Positions 15,716-24,511 of a stretch of DNA of 64,000 nucleotides are shown here, one piece after another (the stretch's first letter is position 1; each line of letters starts with the position of its first letter). Where the stretch lies: positions 310,001 through 374,000 of the forward strand of contig NZ_JBIWES010000003.1 in the NCBI RefSeq assembly GCF_044762665.1, given 5' to 3'. The DNA comes from Peribacillus frigoritolerans_B. Lineage in GTDB: Bacteria > Bacillota > Bacilli > Bacillales > DSM-1321. The translations under genes and the position numbers were made by a program. The notes beneath the pieces are model-generated. The model saw only the letters and a program-made list of their open reading frames with translations. It searched no databases and was not told the DNA's origin.

Positions 15716-16370
15716 TGATGAACAGAGAATGCTTGATCTATTAGAGCTATACATTAAACCTCACGGATATACATGCATGAAGATGAAATCTGGACATGAA
15801 GCCTTACAGTTCTTAACGCATGAACATGCGGACATAGTACTTCTTGATGTAATGATGCCTGAAATGGATGGGTGGGAAACGTGCGAAAGGATCCGTGCGT
15901 TTTCCAACATTCCCATAATCATGCTCACCGCCCGGGATGGTGCACAAGAAATGGTGAAGGGGTTGAAAAAGGGCGCAGACGATTATATTACCAAACCCTT
16001 TCATGAAGAAGTTTTACTTGCCAGAATCGAAGCTGTGACGCGGCGAGTGCATAATCAGGATGATTCTGTGATCTTTAGGGGGCTAAAATTAAATGAATCC
16101 GCTTATGAAGCACATTATGATACCAAAACAATCCCATTAACACCGAAAGAGTTCTCACTGCTGTGCTTGTTTTTAAAATCCCCAGATCAAGTGTATTCCA
16201 GAGACCACCTGCTTTCGACCATATGGGGATTTAAAACGGATACCGAAGATCGGACAATCGATTCCCATATTCGAAATATTAGAGAGAAATTGCGTCATGC
16301 CGGTTTTCCAGCAGATCAACATTTGAAAACGGTCTGGGGCATAGGGTATAAATGGAGTTCTGTGGATTGA
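15693..16370 (+). CDS. OmpR-family response regulator
   Basis: 225 residues. Receiver with acidic residues Asp8-Asp9, phospho-acceptor Asp52 in LLDVMMPEMDGW and Lys in YITKPFHEE; winged-helix output domain about 125-225 with TPKEFSLLCLFLKSP and DRTIDSHIRNIREKL. It overlaps the kinase by 23 bases and has AAGGAG before ATGATG; its stop is one base before the next gene, so the three form an operon. Targets unknown; I found no obvious direct repeats in the operon promoter. Confidence 0.88.
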   Translation: MMTVVLVDDEQRMLDLLELYIKPHGYTCMKMKSGHEALQFLTHEHADIVLLDVMMPEMDGWETCERIRAFSNIPIIMLTARDGAQEMVKGLKKGADDYITKPFHEEVLLARIEAVTRRVHNQDDSVIFRGLKLNESAYEAHYDTKTIPLTPKEFSLLCLFLKSPDQVYSRDHLLSTIWGFKTDTEDRTIDSHIRNIREKLRHAGFPADQHLKTVWGIGYKWSSVD

Positions 16371-16371
16371 T

Positions 16372-16926
16372 ATGGATTTCATTACTGAGGCATTACAATC
16401 CAGCGGCCCTTTTTCCATTTCTGTAAGTTTAGCATTCAATATATTGATCAGTGTGCTTGGTTTTATTCCAAGCGTATTCATCACGGCCGCCAATATCAGC
16501 GTATTTGGATTTGAAAAGGGGTTGATCCTTTCTTACATAGGAGAAATTGCCGGTGCAGTGTTCAGCTTTTGGTTATATCGAAAGGGCTTTCAAACATTCA
16601 AACCCAAGTTCATGAAGAACCGGTGGATCATGCAGCTGCAAAAATCACAAGGGTTTCATGCATTTTGGATGATCCTGATGCTTAGGCTCCTTCCCTTTAT
16701 ACCATCCGGCGCGATCAACCTTACAGCAGCACTAAGCAGGACGGGAATGATGATTTTCTTTCTCGCGACATCCATCGGAAAAATGCCTGCCCTCCTTATC
16801 GAGGCCTATTCGGTAACACAAGTATTGAAGGCATCGGACGATATAAGAATTGTTTTGGTACTGCTGATTCTGGTAATCTCAGTCGTTTATTACTTTTATA
16901 GAAATAAGAAAAAAGGCATGGAGTAA
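16372..16926 (+). CDS. TVP38/TMEM64 (VTT-domain) family membrane protein
   Basis: 184 residues, about five membrane helices. The VTT/DedA-like hallmarks are FGFEKGLILSYIGEIAGAVFSFWLYR and the re-entrant-loop block MLRLLPFIPSGAINLTAALSR. Proteins of this superfamily are lipid scramblases or carrier-dependent membrane proteins influencing membrane homeostasis; no specific function is established for this member. It starts one base after the response regulator stop without a strong ribosome binding site, implying translational coupling. Its inclusion in a two-component operon suggests envelope-stress control, an inference. Confidence 0.8.
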   Translation: MDFITEALQSSGPFSISVSLAFNILISVLGFIPSVFITAANISVFGFEKGLILSYIGEIAGAVFSFWLYRKGFQTFKPKFMKNRWIMQLQKSQGFHAFWMILMLRLLPFIPSGAINLTAALSRTGMMIFFLATSIGKMPALLIEAYSVTQVLKASDDIRIVLVLLILVISVVYYFYRNKKKGME

Positions 16927-16989
16927 AAACCTTCACTATTTTTTGGTAAATTGCTAGCCATTCATTTACCATTTTACAAACTCCTTTTA

Positions 16990-17028
16990 TTTAAAAGAAT
17001 CGTTAGCCCTTGGTCTCAAAGGGTTAAC
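16990..17028 (-). terminator. terminator after the HD-GYP gene
   Basis: GTTAGCCCTT (17002-17011) and AAGGGTTAAC (17019-17028); on the minus strand followed by GATTCTTTT. One mismatch in the stem. Confidence 0.5.
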
Positions 17029-17062
17029 GACCATATCCAGAAGGCGACGAGTTCGCTGTTTA

Positions 17063-18121
17063 CTATATCCCTGTGCTGCGAATGGTATCGCAGCCTTTTT
17101 TCTGCGCCGCCTTTTCATCAAAACAGGAAAAGAAAGACACCACGATGGATGGATCGAAATGCTTTCCTTTTTGTTCGTTTATGAAAGATAATGCCCGCTC
17201 CACTGACCAGGAATCTTTATACGGCCTTCTGCTGGTCAATGCATCAAACACATCCACAATGGCAACGATTCGAGCTTCCAATGGGATTTCCTCACCTTTC
17301 AAACGATCGGGATATCCAGTTTCATCCCATTTTTCATGATGATGGAGGATGATGTTTTCAGCAACTTCCAGGCTGCTGATCACATCATTGTTTATTTCCC
17401 TTGAAATCTTATTCAAAATATCGGATCCCATTAACGGATGCATCTCGATGATTTTTCGTTCATATGGAGATAAGGGTCCAGGTTTGTATAAAATCCCCTC
17501 AGGAATCTCCGCTTTCCCGATATCATGCAGAATACTTGAATGGACGATAAGATTCATATAGCTTTTAGATAGTTCCAGCTGGCATCTTCGATTATGAACG
17601 ATAACAAGCTGCTCGGTCAGGTTTTGAACTCTCAATAAATGCGCCTCAATGCCTGGATCACGGATTTCGCATGAAATGGCGAGCACCTTTAACAATTCCC
17701 TTTGAGTCTCTGCCCTTTTCTTTTCCGAAAGGTAGATCCCCTCTTTCTATTGTTCCAGTTCACGGAAAACCCCTACGAAATACCACTGATCCCCCAGATG
17801 AATAGGGGTAATCGTAATCGAGGAATGCCAAATCTCACCCGATTTTTTTCGATTGGTGAAAACCCCTGACCAAGGTTTCCCCATCCTTAACTCGTTTTTC
17901 AAGGATGTGTATGTACATAAAGGTGTTAACCCTGATTTCAAGAATCCAGCTTTGAACCCAATGATGCTGCTCCTGGAATATCCTGTCGTCTGTTCATAAT
18001 AGGCATTAATATCAAGTATGCGATGATCTTGATCCGTAATGATGGCGGCATCCCCAAACTTTAAATACCCTGCCAATTCGCCTGGCAGCCTTGATTTCCC
18101 TTTCCAAAATCTTACCTCCAA
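17063..18121 (-). pseudogene. PAS plus HD-GYP protein split by an in-frame TAG stop
   Basis: Two open segments lie in the same frame, exactly 228 codons apart end to end: a PAS segment (17747-18121: AAIITDQDHRILDINAYYEQTTGYS) and an HD-GYP segment (17063-17695: HSSILHDIGKAEIP, HHHEKWDETGYPDRLKGEEIP, DVFDALTSRRPYK). They are separated only by a TAG at 17747-17749 and the bridging residues KEGIYLSEKKRAETQRELL, which read as a normal linker. A TTG at 17695 has a poorly spaced site, so independent translation of the second half looks weak. HD-GYP proteins hydrolyse cyclic di-GMP. At the 5' end, a TTG with a good GGAGG (near 18104) leads into another frame (LEREIKAARRIGRVF), hinting at a second lesion. 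Confidence 0.65.
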
Positions 18122-18529
18122 TAATCTTCTGGAATTCCAATACTATCTCTTAGTTCACTTTTCTCATTGTCACGGCTCACTCCATTCATGATTTGATCAT
18201 TTCATTAGATAGGCTAAATGAACTATATCCGGATGATAAGGTATATAATACCACACAATTTTCGTATACAATAGTTACTAAGCATCGTTTCGTGGTAAGA
18301 GATAGATTACAAGTTTCTGACTGTACCAGGATCAGCCTTCGCATTCCTTTTAAGCGAAGGGTAAATTGGTTCATTTCCGTGAATGTTACACTTATATAAT
18401 GAGATAATGCCTATACTATCTTCCTGTTTTCTGGAAAAAAGAATGAATATATTGTGTTTTAATGGGAAATTCCTTTATAATGCGCATTAGATGATTTTTT
18501 AGCATTGAATACGAGAGGAGACTGAAACT
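18122..18529. other. intergenic region upstream of lipoprotein gene
   Basis: About 400 bases separating the PAS/HD-GYP remnant and the lipoprotein gene; no gene recognised. It carries both promoters. Confidence 0.4.
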
Positions 18530-19306
18530 ATGAAGAAATTATTGTACCCAATCATCATTGGATTATTGGCAGTTGCTCTGACGGCTTGTGGTTCGAACGA
18601 TGAAGCTGATAAGAAAAATGACGAGAAAGAGACTAAAACAACTGAGAAAGAAACGGCTAAAGCAACTGAGGAACAGCAAAAACAGATGGAAGAAATGCAA
18701 AAGAAACTAGACAAACAAAAAGTGGATGAAAAGAAAACGGTAGCCATCGTCAATGACGAAAAAATTTCAGGTGCGGAATATAATACTGTGTTGTCCACTA
18801 CACAAATGCAGATGCAGCAATTCGGACAAGACCCAACATCCAAGGAGGGCGCCAAACAAATTAAAGAGCAAACGCTCAACTCTTTAGTGGGGCAAACATT
18901 GCTGCTCCAAGCAGCTGATAAGAAGGGCTACACAGCTTCCAAGGCCGAAATTGAAAAGCAACTTGCCGAAATCAAAAAGCCATATGAGAATGAAGAGAAA
19001 TTCAAGGAAGCGTTGAAGCAAGCAGGTCTGAATTCGGAAATGCTGAATGCCCAGATCGCAGAGAACATTCCATATACGAAGTACGTTGAAAAAGAGATTA
19101 AAGTGGAAGAAGCAACTGATGAAGAAATCCAAAAGTATTACGACCAGGTTGCTGAGCAAGCTAAAACAAGCGGACAGAAGGTACAGAAACTCGAAGAAAT
19201 GAAGCCGCAAATCAAGAAACAACTAGAGCAGCAAAAGAAACAGGAAAAGCTTGTGAAGCATGTCGAAGAACTTCAGAAAAATGCTAAGGTCGATATTAAG
19301 ATTTAA
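18530..19306 (+). CDS. SurA N-terminal domain lipoprotein (PrsA/SurA-like, no PPIase domain)
   Basis: 258 residues with a lipoprotein signal peptide: MKKLLYPIIIGLLAVALTAC, lipobox cysteine Cys20. A highly charged Lys/Glu/Thr linker (about 22-65) is followed by a SurA-type chaperone domain (about 66-180: VAIVNDEKISGAEYNTVL, LNSLVGQTLLLQAADKKGY) and helical tail. The parvulin prolyl-isomerase domain found in PrsA is absent, so this is a chaperone-like lipoprotein on the outer face of the membrane. GAGAGGAG lies before the ATG. Monocistronic, ending in a terminator shared with the convergent ars operon. Confidence 0.85.
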   Translation: MKKLLYPIIIGLLAVALTACGSNDEADKKNDEKETKTTEKETAKATEEQQKQMEEMQKKLDKQKVDEKKTVAIVNDEKISGAEYNTVLSTTQMQMQQFGQDPTSKEGAKQIKEQTLNSLVGQTLLLQAADKKGYTASKAEIEKQLAEIKKPYENEEKFKEALKQAGLNSEMLNAQIAENIPYTKYVEKEIKVEEATDEEIQKYYDQVAEQAKTSGQKVQKLEEMKPQIKKQLEQQKKQEKLVKHVEELQKNAKVDIKI

Positions 19307-19311
19307 TGATG

Positions 19312-19344
19312 AAAAGAGCTGCCGAATTTTGGCAGCTCTTCTTT
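19312..19344. terminator. bidirectional terminator, lipoprotein / ars operon
   Basis: AAAAGAGCTGCC-GAATTTT-GGCAGCTCTTCTTT between two converging genes. Confidence 0.8.
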
Positions 19345-19390
19345 ATGGTCTTTGGTCCGCCTGCTAACACCCATGGCTTTTCAATTTCAT

Positions 19391-19810
19391 TTATTCACCG
19401 GTTTTAGAGAAACGTGCAATTCTTTCACCTATTTCATCACGAACGCGTTGGAAAGTTGCCCATTTTTCTTCATCTGTTCCTACCGCTTTTGCCGGGTCAT
19501 CAAAGCCCCAATGTTCACGTTTAACATGCGGTGGCGTCATTGGACATTTGTCAGCCGCATCCCCACATAATGTAACGACAAAATCGGCATTATTCAAAAT
19601 ATCAGTGTCAATGATATCCGAAGTTTGATTGGAGATGTCCAATCCAACTTCATTCATTGCTTTTACAGCTTTGGGATTTAACCCATGGGCTTCGATTCCT
19701 GCGCTAAGCACTTGCCATTCATTACCTAAATATTTCTTCCCCCATGCTTCTGCCATTTGGCTTCTGCAAGAGTTCCCTGTACATAAGAAGTAAAGTGTTT
19801 TTTTAGCCAT
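19391..19810 (-). CDS. arsC: arsenate reductase, thioredoxin-coupled
   Basis: 139 residues, identical in length to B. subtilis ArsC. The low-molecular-weight phosphatase loop CTGNSCRS supplies Cys10, Cys15 and Arg16, and the redox relay pair is present as Cys82 and Cys89 (LCGDAADKCP). It reduces arsenate to arsenite with electrons from thioredoxin. Start chosen at ATG 19810, nine bases after AAAGGAG; the longer frame overlaps the upstream arsB. Last gene of arsR-arsB-arsC. Confidence 0.95.
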   Translation of the reverse strand: MAKKTLYFLCTGNSCRSQMAEAWGKKYLGNEWQVLSAGIEAHGLNPKAVKAMNEVGLDISNQTSDIIDTDILNNADFVVTLCGDAADKCPMTPPHVKREHWGFDDPAKAVGTDEEKWATFQRVRDEIGERIARFSKTGE

Positions 19811-19842
19811 GCTGTTTCTCTCCTTTGTTTGTAAGTAAGTGT

Positions 19843-21141
19843 TTAATGAATGATTTGCAGCCATATATATAAGCCGACCAATGTGATGAACAATGTTGGG
19901 ATGGTTAAGATGATTCCCGTTTTAAAGTAAGTTCCCCATGAGATTTTCACGCCTTTTAATGAAAGGACATGCAGCCACAATAACGTAGCCAAAGAACCGA
20001 TCGGTGTGATTTTCGGGCCCAAGTCCGAACCGATGACATTTGCATAAATAAGTGCCTCCCTGATTGCTCCCGTTGTATGGGTGTCGGAAATGGCAAGGGC
20101 ATCAACCATAACGGTTGGCATGTTATTCATAAGTGATGACAGAATGGCGGCGATGAAGCCCATTCCAATCGTTGCGGCAAATAATCCTTGATCGGCGGTA
20201 ACTTGGATTAAATCCGTTAATAAATTCGTCAATCCAACATTTCTCAGGCTGTAAACCACTACATACATGCCAATTGAGAAAAAGACGATGGCCCATGGTG
20301 CGCCTTTAATAACGGTTTTCGTGTTGATCGCTGGACTCCTTCTTGCCATCATGAGGAAGAAAATGGCGACAATGCCTGCAATGATCGATACAGGAACCCC
20401 AATGAATTCACTCGCAAAATAACCAACCAGCAATATTCCTAATACGATCCAGGACAGCCTAAACATCCTTTGGTCTTTAATGGCTTCCGCTGGTTTTTTA
20501 AGCTGTGATACATCGTAATTTTTCGGTATGCTTTTTCGGAAAAACAAATATAAAACCAAGATGCTTGCTACAAGTGCAAAGATGTCCGGTACGATCATTC
20601 TTGAAGCAAACTCGGCAAAACTGATATTGAAAAAGTCTGCGGATACAATGTTTACAAGATTACTCACCACTAATGGCAGTGAGGTTGTATCAGCAATGAA
20701 CCCACTTGCGATGATAAACGGGAAAATCATTTTATCACTAAATTTCAGGGCTCGAACCATTGCTAATACAATTGGTGTAAGGATAAGTGCCGCACCGTCA
20801 TTCGCAAAAAAAGCAGCCACAAGAGCACCAAGGATACTTACATAGACAAACATCCTTACTCCATTTCCCTTGGCGGCTCTCGCCATATGCAGTGCTGCCC
20901 ATTCAAAAAATCCTATCTCATCCAAAATAAGCGAGATGATGATGATGGCGATGAAGGCGAGTGTCGCGTTCCAGACTATCGCTGTCACGTCTATGACATC
21001 AGTAAAATCCACTACTCCAACAAGTAAGGCCAAAACCGCACCGCCACAAGCTGACCATCCGATCGACAATCCCTTCGGCTGCCAGATGACGAGAATGAGT
21101 GTTAATAAAAAAATGATAACTGCCAAAATAACTGATCCCAC
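19843..21141 (-). CDS. arsB: arsenite efflux permease
   Basis: 432 residues, about 11-13 membrane helices, ArsB family of the ion-transporter superfamily. Diagnostic segments are LILDEIGFFEWAALHMAR, VAAFFANDGAALILTPIV and SSLMNNMPTVMVDALAI, followed by YANVIGSDLGPKITPIGSLATLLWLHVL. It exports arsenite, the product of ArsC, by itself or with an ArsA ATPase (none seen here). GTG start with AGGAGG upstream. It is ArsB-type rather than the Acr3-type carrier of the B. subtilis skin-element ars operon. Confidence 0.93.
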   Translation of the reverse strand: MGSVILAVIIFLLTLILVIWQPKGLSIGWSACGGAVLALLVGVVDFTDVIDVTAIVWNATLAFIAIIIISLILDEIGFFEWAALHMARAAKGNGVRMFVYVSILGALVAAFFANDGAALILTPIVLAMVRALKFSDKMIFPFIIASGFIADTTSLPLVVSNLVNIVSADFFNISFAEFASRMIVPDIFALVASILVLYLFFRKSIPKNYDVSQLKKPAEAIKDQRMFRLSWIVLGILLVGYFASEFIGVPVSIIAGIVAIFFLMMARRSPAINTKTVIKGAPWAIVFFSIGMYVVVYSLRNVGLTNLLTDLIQVTADQGLFAATIGMGFIAAILSSLMNNMPTVMVDALAISDTHTTGAIREALIYANVIGSDLGPKITPIGSLATLLWLHVLSLKGVKISWGTYFKTGIILTIPTLFITLVGLYIWLQIIH

Positions 21142-21159
21142 TGAAGTAGTACCTCCTAG

Positions 21160-21501
21160 TTAGTCACAACAAATCCGTTTTCCTTGTGCTGTTAAGTTTT
21201 CTAATTTAAAGTTTTGACTTGGCAAATCCTTGATGACCGTCTGAATAAATGTGTAATGGGAAGAAGACGGGTTTAACGAGTAAAAAACCCATTGTCCCCT
21301 CCTCGCTTCATTCACGATCCCGCCATCTTTCAACTTTCGTAAATGCTGGCTGATAGCTGGCTGGCTCATTTCGAATAGGTCCACAAATTCACAGACACAG
21401 CATTCATGCTCAGACATGATCTTAATCATGGTCAAACGGGTTTTATCACCTAGTAATTTAAGAATGTTTGCCGTTGTTTCCAAATCCAACGCCTCATTCA
21501 T
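21160..21501 (-). CDS. arsR: arsenic-responsive repressor, ArsR/SmtB family
   Basis: 113 residues from the ATG at 21501, which follows AGGAGGGATGAA. Winged HTH with recognition region FEMSQPAISQHLRKLKDGGI; the metalloid-binding cysteines lie in HECCVCEF (Cys34, Cys35, Cys37), the ECVCDL-type site of the alpha-3 helix, and a further pair Cys111-Cys112 lies at the carboxy end. Represses its own operon until arsenite or antimonite binds. An 18-bp inverted repeat directly upstream is the likely operator. Confidence 0.93.
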   Translation of the reverse strand: MNEALDLETTANILKLLGDKTRLTMIKIMSEHECCVCEFVDLFEMSQPAISQHLRKLKDGGIVNEARRGQWVFYSLNPSSSHYTFIQTVIKDLPSQNFKLENLTAQGKRICCD

Positions 21502-21528
21502 TTCATCCCTCCTAGCACATTCGAACAA

Positions 21529-21581
21529 ATAAGAATATGCTTATACGATTATTCAATATCATTGTATAAGCATATTCTTAT
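21529..21581. promoter_or_regulatory. ars operator / promoter inverted repeat
   Basis: ATAAGAATATGCTTATAC (21529-21546) and its exact reverse complement (21564-21581) with a 17-base spacer, 28-80 bases upstream of arsR. ATATGCTTATA-like half sites are typical for ArsR/SmtB repressors. Confidence 0.75.
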
Positions 21582-21667
21582 CTAATCAAGCGTTAAATTT
21601 TCAATAAAATGTTTATCCACTCCTAATTTAATACTACATCTCCAAAAAGCATCCATATAAAAACAAG

Positions 21668-21695
21668 AAAACTGCCGAGTCACCGGCAGTTTTTT
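21668..21695 (-). terminator. terminator of spoVR
   Basis: Minus strand AAAACTGCCG-GTGACT-CGGCAGTTTTC, just past the spoVR stop. Confidence 0.75.
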
Positions 21696-21700
21696 CAGCT

Positions 21701-23116
21701 TTATAAATATTTCCGGTGAATGCCTTTTCCATCATAGGAAAACAGGACTTCTTTACCTTCTATGACTGATTCCATATGAACGGAGCGGCCCCAGAGCTGA
21801 TGGATATATGGCATGACTTTTTCGAGATATTTCAGATCCAGTTCAATATCTTCATACCAATGTTTTAGATAAAGTTCCCCATTGCGCATGAAGTCCCCAT
21901 CGTTCACCGTGATATAGGGGAAACCGCCGTTAACCCTCATACTTACGAGTTGATCACGAACATTTTCCCATGCCTTATCGACGATTTTATAATCCTTTCC
22001 CTGTTTTTGAAATAAATACATATCCTCCCGCATGACCAGATCTTTCGTCAAATAATTACGGAGAAAGGAAATATCCGATTCTATTTCCCTTACTTCGAAT
22101 ATCTTTTCCCGGCCTGATCCGGGCTTGACGCCCATCCTGATCATTTCTTCGGTCGGATTATCATAGCGTTCTTCAATATCTTCAATCACTTTCAATCCAA
22201 GATAATATGGATTGATGCTGGTCCGTGATGGCTGAACGACACCTGCGTTCAGTTTTGCGAATTCAATGGCTTCCCCTGAGGATAGATCCAATTCACGGAT
22301 TATGCGCTGATGCCAGTAGGATGCCCAGCCTTCGTTCATGATTTTCGTTTCCAGCTGCGGCCAGAAATATAGCATCTCTTCCCTGATCATCGTCATGATA
22401 TCCCGTTGCCAATCGGTTAAATCCCTGCTGTACTGTTCTATGAAAAGCATAATATCCTTTTCAGGCCTTGGCGGGAATTTTTTTCTCTTTTTAATGTTCG
22501 ATTGCTTGGGTTTATCCTTATTATCAAGGTTCCATAAATCATCGTATTGTGTGGCTGTCGGTTTTATTTCCTCTTCTTCTTCCTCATCTCCCATCGTCCA
22601 GGCAAGCTTCGGTCTCATCAGCGACGGATCGATATGTTCTTCAATGGCTAAAAGTGCATCCAGGAAGGTTTCCACTTCCTTTTTGCCATGCAGGATTTCA
22701 TATTCACGGATTCTTTCTGCAGTTGCCGACATACTTTCTACCATATCTCTCTTGGTATTATTGAAACGTATATTATTCTTAAAGAAATCACAATGCGCCA
22801 AAACGTGGGCAACAATCAATTTATTTTGCACAAGTGAATTGGAGTCCAGCAGAAAAGCGTAACAAGGATCAGAGTTAATGACCAGTTCATAGATTTTACT
22901 TAATCCAAAGTCGTACTGCAGCTTCATTTTATGAAATTGCTTTCCAAAGCTCCAATGAGAAAAACGGGTCGGCATCCCATAGGCACCAAATGTATAAATG
23001 ATTTCTGAAGGGCAAATTTCATAGCGCATCGGGTAAAAATCCAACCCGAACCCCGTTGCTATTTCTGTAATTTCACTAATGGCATATTCCAGAGCCTTTT
23101 GCTCCGCTTCATTCAT
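21701..23116 (-). CDS. spoVR: stage V sporulation protein R family
   Basis: 471 residues, close to the 468 of B. subtilis SpoVR. Recognisable blocks are LDFYPMRYEICPSEIIYTFGAYGMPTRFSHW at the amino end, VAHVLAHCDFFKNN, PQLETKIMNEGWASYWHQRI and NPYYLGLKVIEDIEERYDNPTEE. In B. subtilis it is involved in spore cortex formation; its biochemical activity is unknown, and the HxxEGWAS-like block suggests a metal site. Clear AAGGGGG before the ATG. It supports an endospore-former. Confidence 0.92.
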   Translation of the reverse strand: MNEAEQKALEYAISEITEIATGFGLDFYPMRYEICPSEIIYTFGAYGMPTRFSHWSFGKQFHKMKLQYDFGLSKIYELVINSDPCYAFLLDSNSLVQNKLIVAHVLAHCDFFKNNIRFNNTKRDMVESMSATAERIREYEILHGKKEVETFLDALLAIEEHIDPSLMRPKLAWTMGDEEEEEEIKPTATQYDDLWNLDNKDKPKQSNIKKRKKFPPRPEKDIMLFIEQYSRDLTDWQRDIMTMIREEMLYFWPQLETKIMNEGWASYWHQRIIRELDLSSGEAIEFAKLNAGVVQPSRTSINPYYLGLKVIEDIEERYDNPTEEMIRMGVKPGSGREKIFEVREIESDISFLRNYLTKDLVMREDMYLFQKQGKDYKIVDKAWENVRDQLVSMRVNGGFPYITVNDGDFMRNGELYLKHWYEDIELDLKYLEKVMPYIHQLWGRSVHMESVIEGKEVLFSYDGKGIHRKYL

Positions 23117-23279
23117 CCGATATCCCCCTTGTCTTCCGCCTTTAAACTAATGTATGAAAAAAAGGAGGAAAAATGCCGTGATCATGAGTAAAGGTCCTCG
23201 CTAACAGAAAAAAAACACCTCCATGAAGAAGATGTCAGGCCAAATGTTTCATGCAGTTCTGCACTCAATCCCTTTGATA

Positions 23280-24359
23280 TTAAAATTTCGCTAATTCCGG
23301 ATTCACTGCCTCTTTTTTCGTTTTTGAACGGATCCAGGAAATGATTAGCGCTGCAATGATGACAAAACCTAAGTATCCTGTGATTGGGTATACCGTCCCA
23401 ACCAATTTAATAAAGCCAACGAAACTTGCAAGGAAAGCAAGGATCCCAACCATGATCACGGATAATTTAAAGCGTTTCGTTTCGGCAGGCACCAACCTGG
23501 CGGTGAATGCATACAGCATCCCGACAGCGGTATTATAAATCATTCCTAAAAGGATGATTGATAGGATATATCCCAACCATGGAGAAATCTGGTTCGCTAA
23601 ATGAAGGGTAGGCATACCTGAGCCTTCTATGCCCTTCAAGTCGGACATCATCCCCAAATTGATCAAGAATAACAAGATCCCCAATCCGATACCTCCCAGA
23701 ATGCCTCCCATACCAGCCTGTTTCTTATTCTTGAAGGTCCCGCCCATTACGGCCAGCATGGCAATTCCGGCAGTCATATTATATGAAACATAAAGTAATG
23801 AACCCATCAACCAATTTCCGGTTGCAGCCGCTCCTTCACTTGAAGATGAAATGATTTGATTGAAACTTAGCTCGGATGTAAAAAATGAATAACCTGAAAT
23901 AATGATCATGATAACGAATAAAAACGGTGTGACGGCACTAATGATGGACATTATTTTATTAACATTAAGTAAAAGCGTACCAATCGTAAGCACCGTCATG
24001 ACGATTGCACCGACCATGCTTGGAATCCCGAATTGTTCCTCAAAAATCGTTCCGGAACCGGCAATCATGATGACTGTAACGCCAAACAAGAAAAATGTGA
24101 TGATTATATCGACCAACCTGCCTATAAAGCGGCCGCAAATATGATCGATGATGCTTTTATGGGAACGTGTTTGGAGAGTGCTCCCCAACTGGGTAACTTG
24201 CATGCCCAAAAACGCGAATAAAGCTGTAGCAACAACAATTCCCAATACACTGTAGATTCCAAAACTCGTGAAGAACTGTAACACTTCTTGTCCTGAAGCG
24301 AAACCTGCTCCAATGATGATTCCAATATATGCTCCTGCAAGATTTATACTGTTTTTCAT
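23280..24359 (-). CDS. ykvI: YkvI-type membrane protein, putative amino acid permease
   Basis: 359 residues from the ATG at 24359 behind AGGGTGG. About ten membrane helices. The opening NLAGAYIGIIIGAGFASGQEVLQFF resembles the unwound first helix of LeuT-fold carriers, and MTAGIAMLAVMGG and YPITGYLGFVI are further family landmarks. YkvI has been viewed as related to branched-chain amino acid carriers; its substrate is not established. It lies about 150 bases downstream of, and in line with, a D-amino acid conversion operon, separated by a hairpin with no U-run on its strand, so co-expression and an import role for D-amino acids are plausible but inferred. Confidence 0.75.
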   Translation of the reverse strand: MKNSINLAGAYIGIIIGAGFASGQEVLQFFTSFGIYSVLGIVVATALFAFLGMQVTQLGSTLQTRSHKSIIDHICGRFIGRLVDIIITFFLFGVTVIMIAGSGTIFEEQFGIPSMVGAIVMTVLTIGTLLLNVNKIMSIISAVTPFLFVIMIIISGYSFFTSELSFNQIISSSSEGAAATGNWLMGSLLYVSYNMTAGIAMLAVMGGTFKNKKQAGMGGILGGIGLGILLFLINLGMMSDLKGIEGSGMPTLHLANQISPWLGYILSIILLGMIYNTAVGMLYAFTARLVPAETKRFKLSVIMVGILAFLASFVGFIKLVGTVYPITGYLGFVIIAALIISWIRSKTKKEAVNPELAKF

Positions 24360-24448
24360 ATTAAATACCACCCTAATTAAATGATTATTCTGACAATTTA
24401 GATTAAAAGAAATACCTTCCCTTTCATCATTATCCTGTTCCTTAATAG

Positions 24449-24496
24449 CCTCCCAGCTTCAAGTTAACTGGCCGATGCCCATGAAGTTGGGAGGTT
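24449..24496. promoter_or_regulatory. intercistronic stem-loop between racemase and ykvI
   Basis: CCTCCCAGCTTCA at the left and TGAAGTTGGGAGG at the right pair with one mismatch over 13 positions. A T-rich tail follows only on the plus strand (TTCTTTT), so on the transcribed minus strand it is probably a processing or attenuating hairpin. Confidence 0.4.
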
Positions 24497-24511
24497 CTTT
24501 TATTCCAACTC

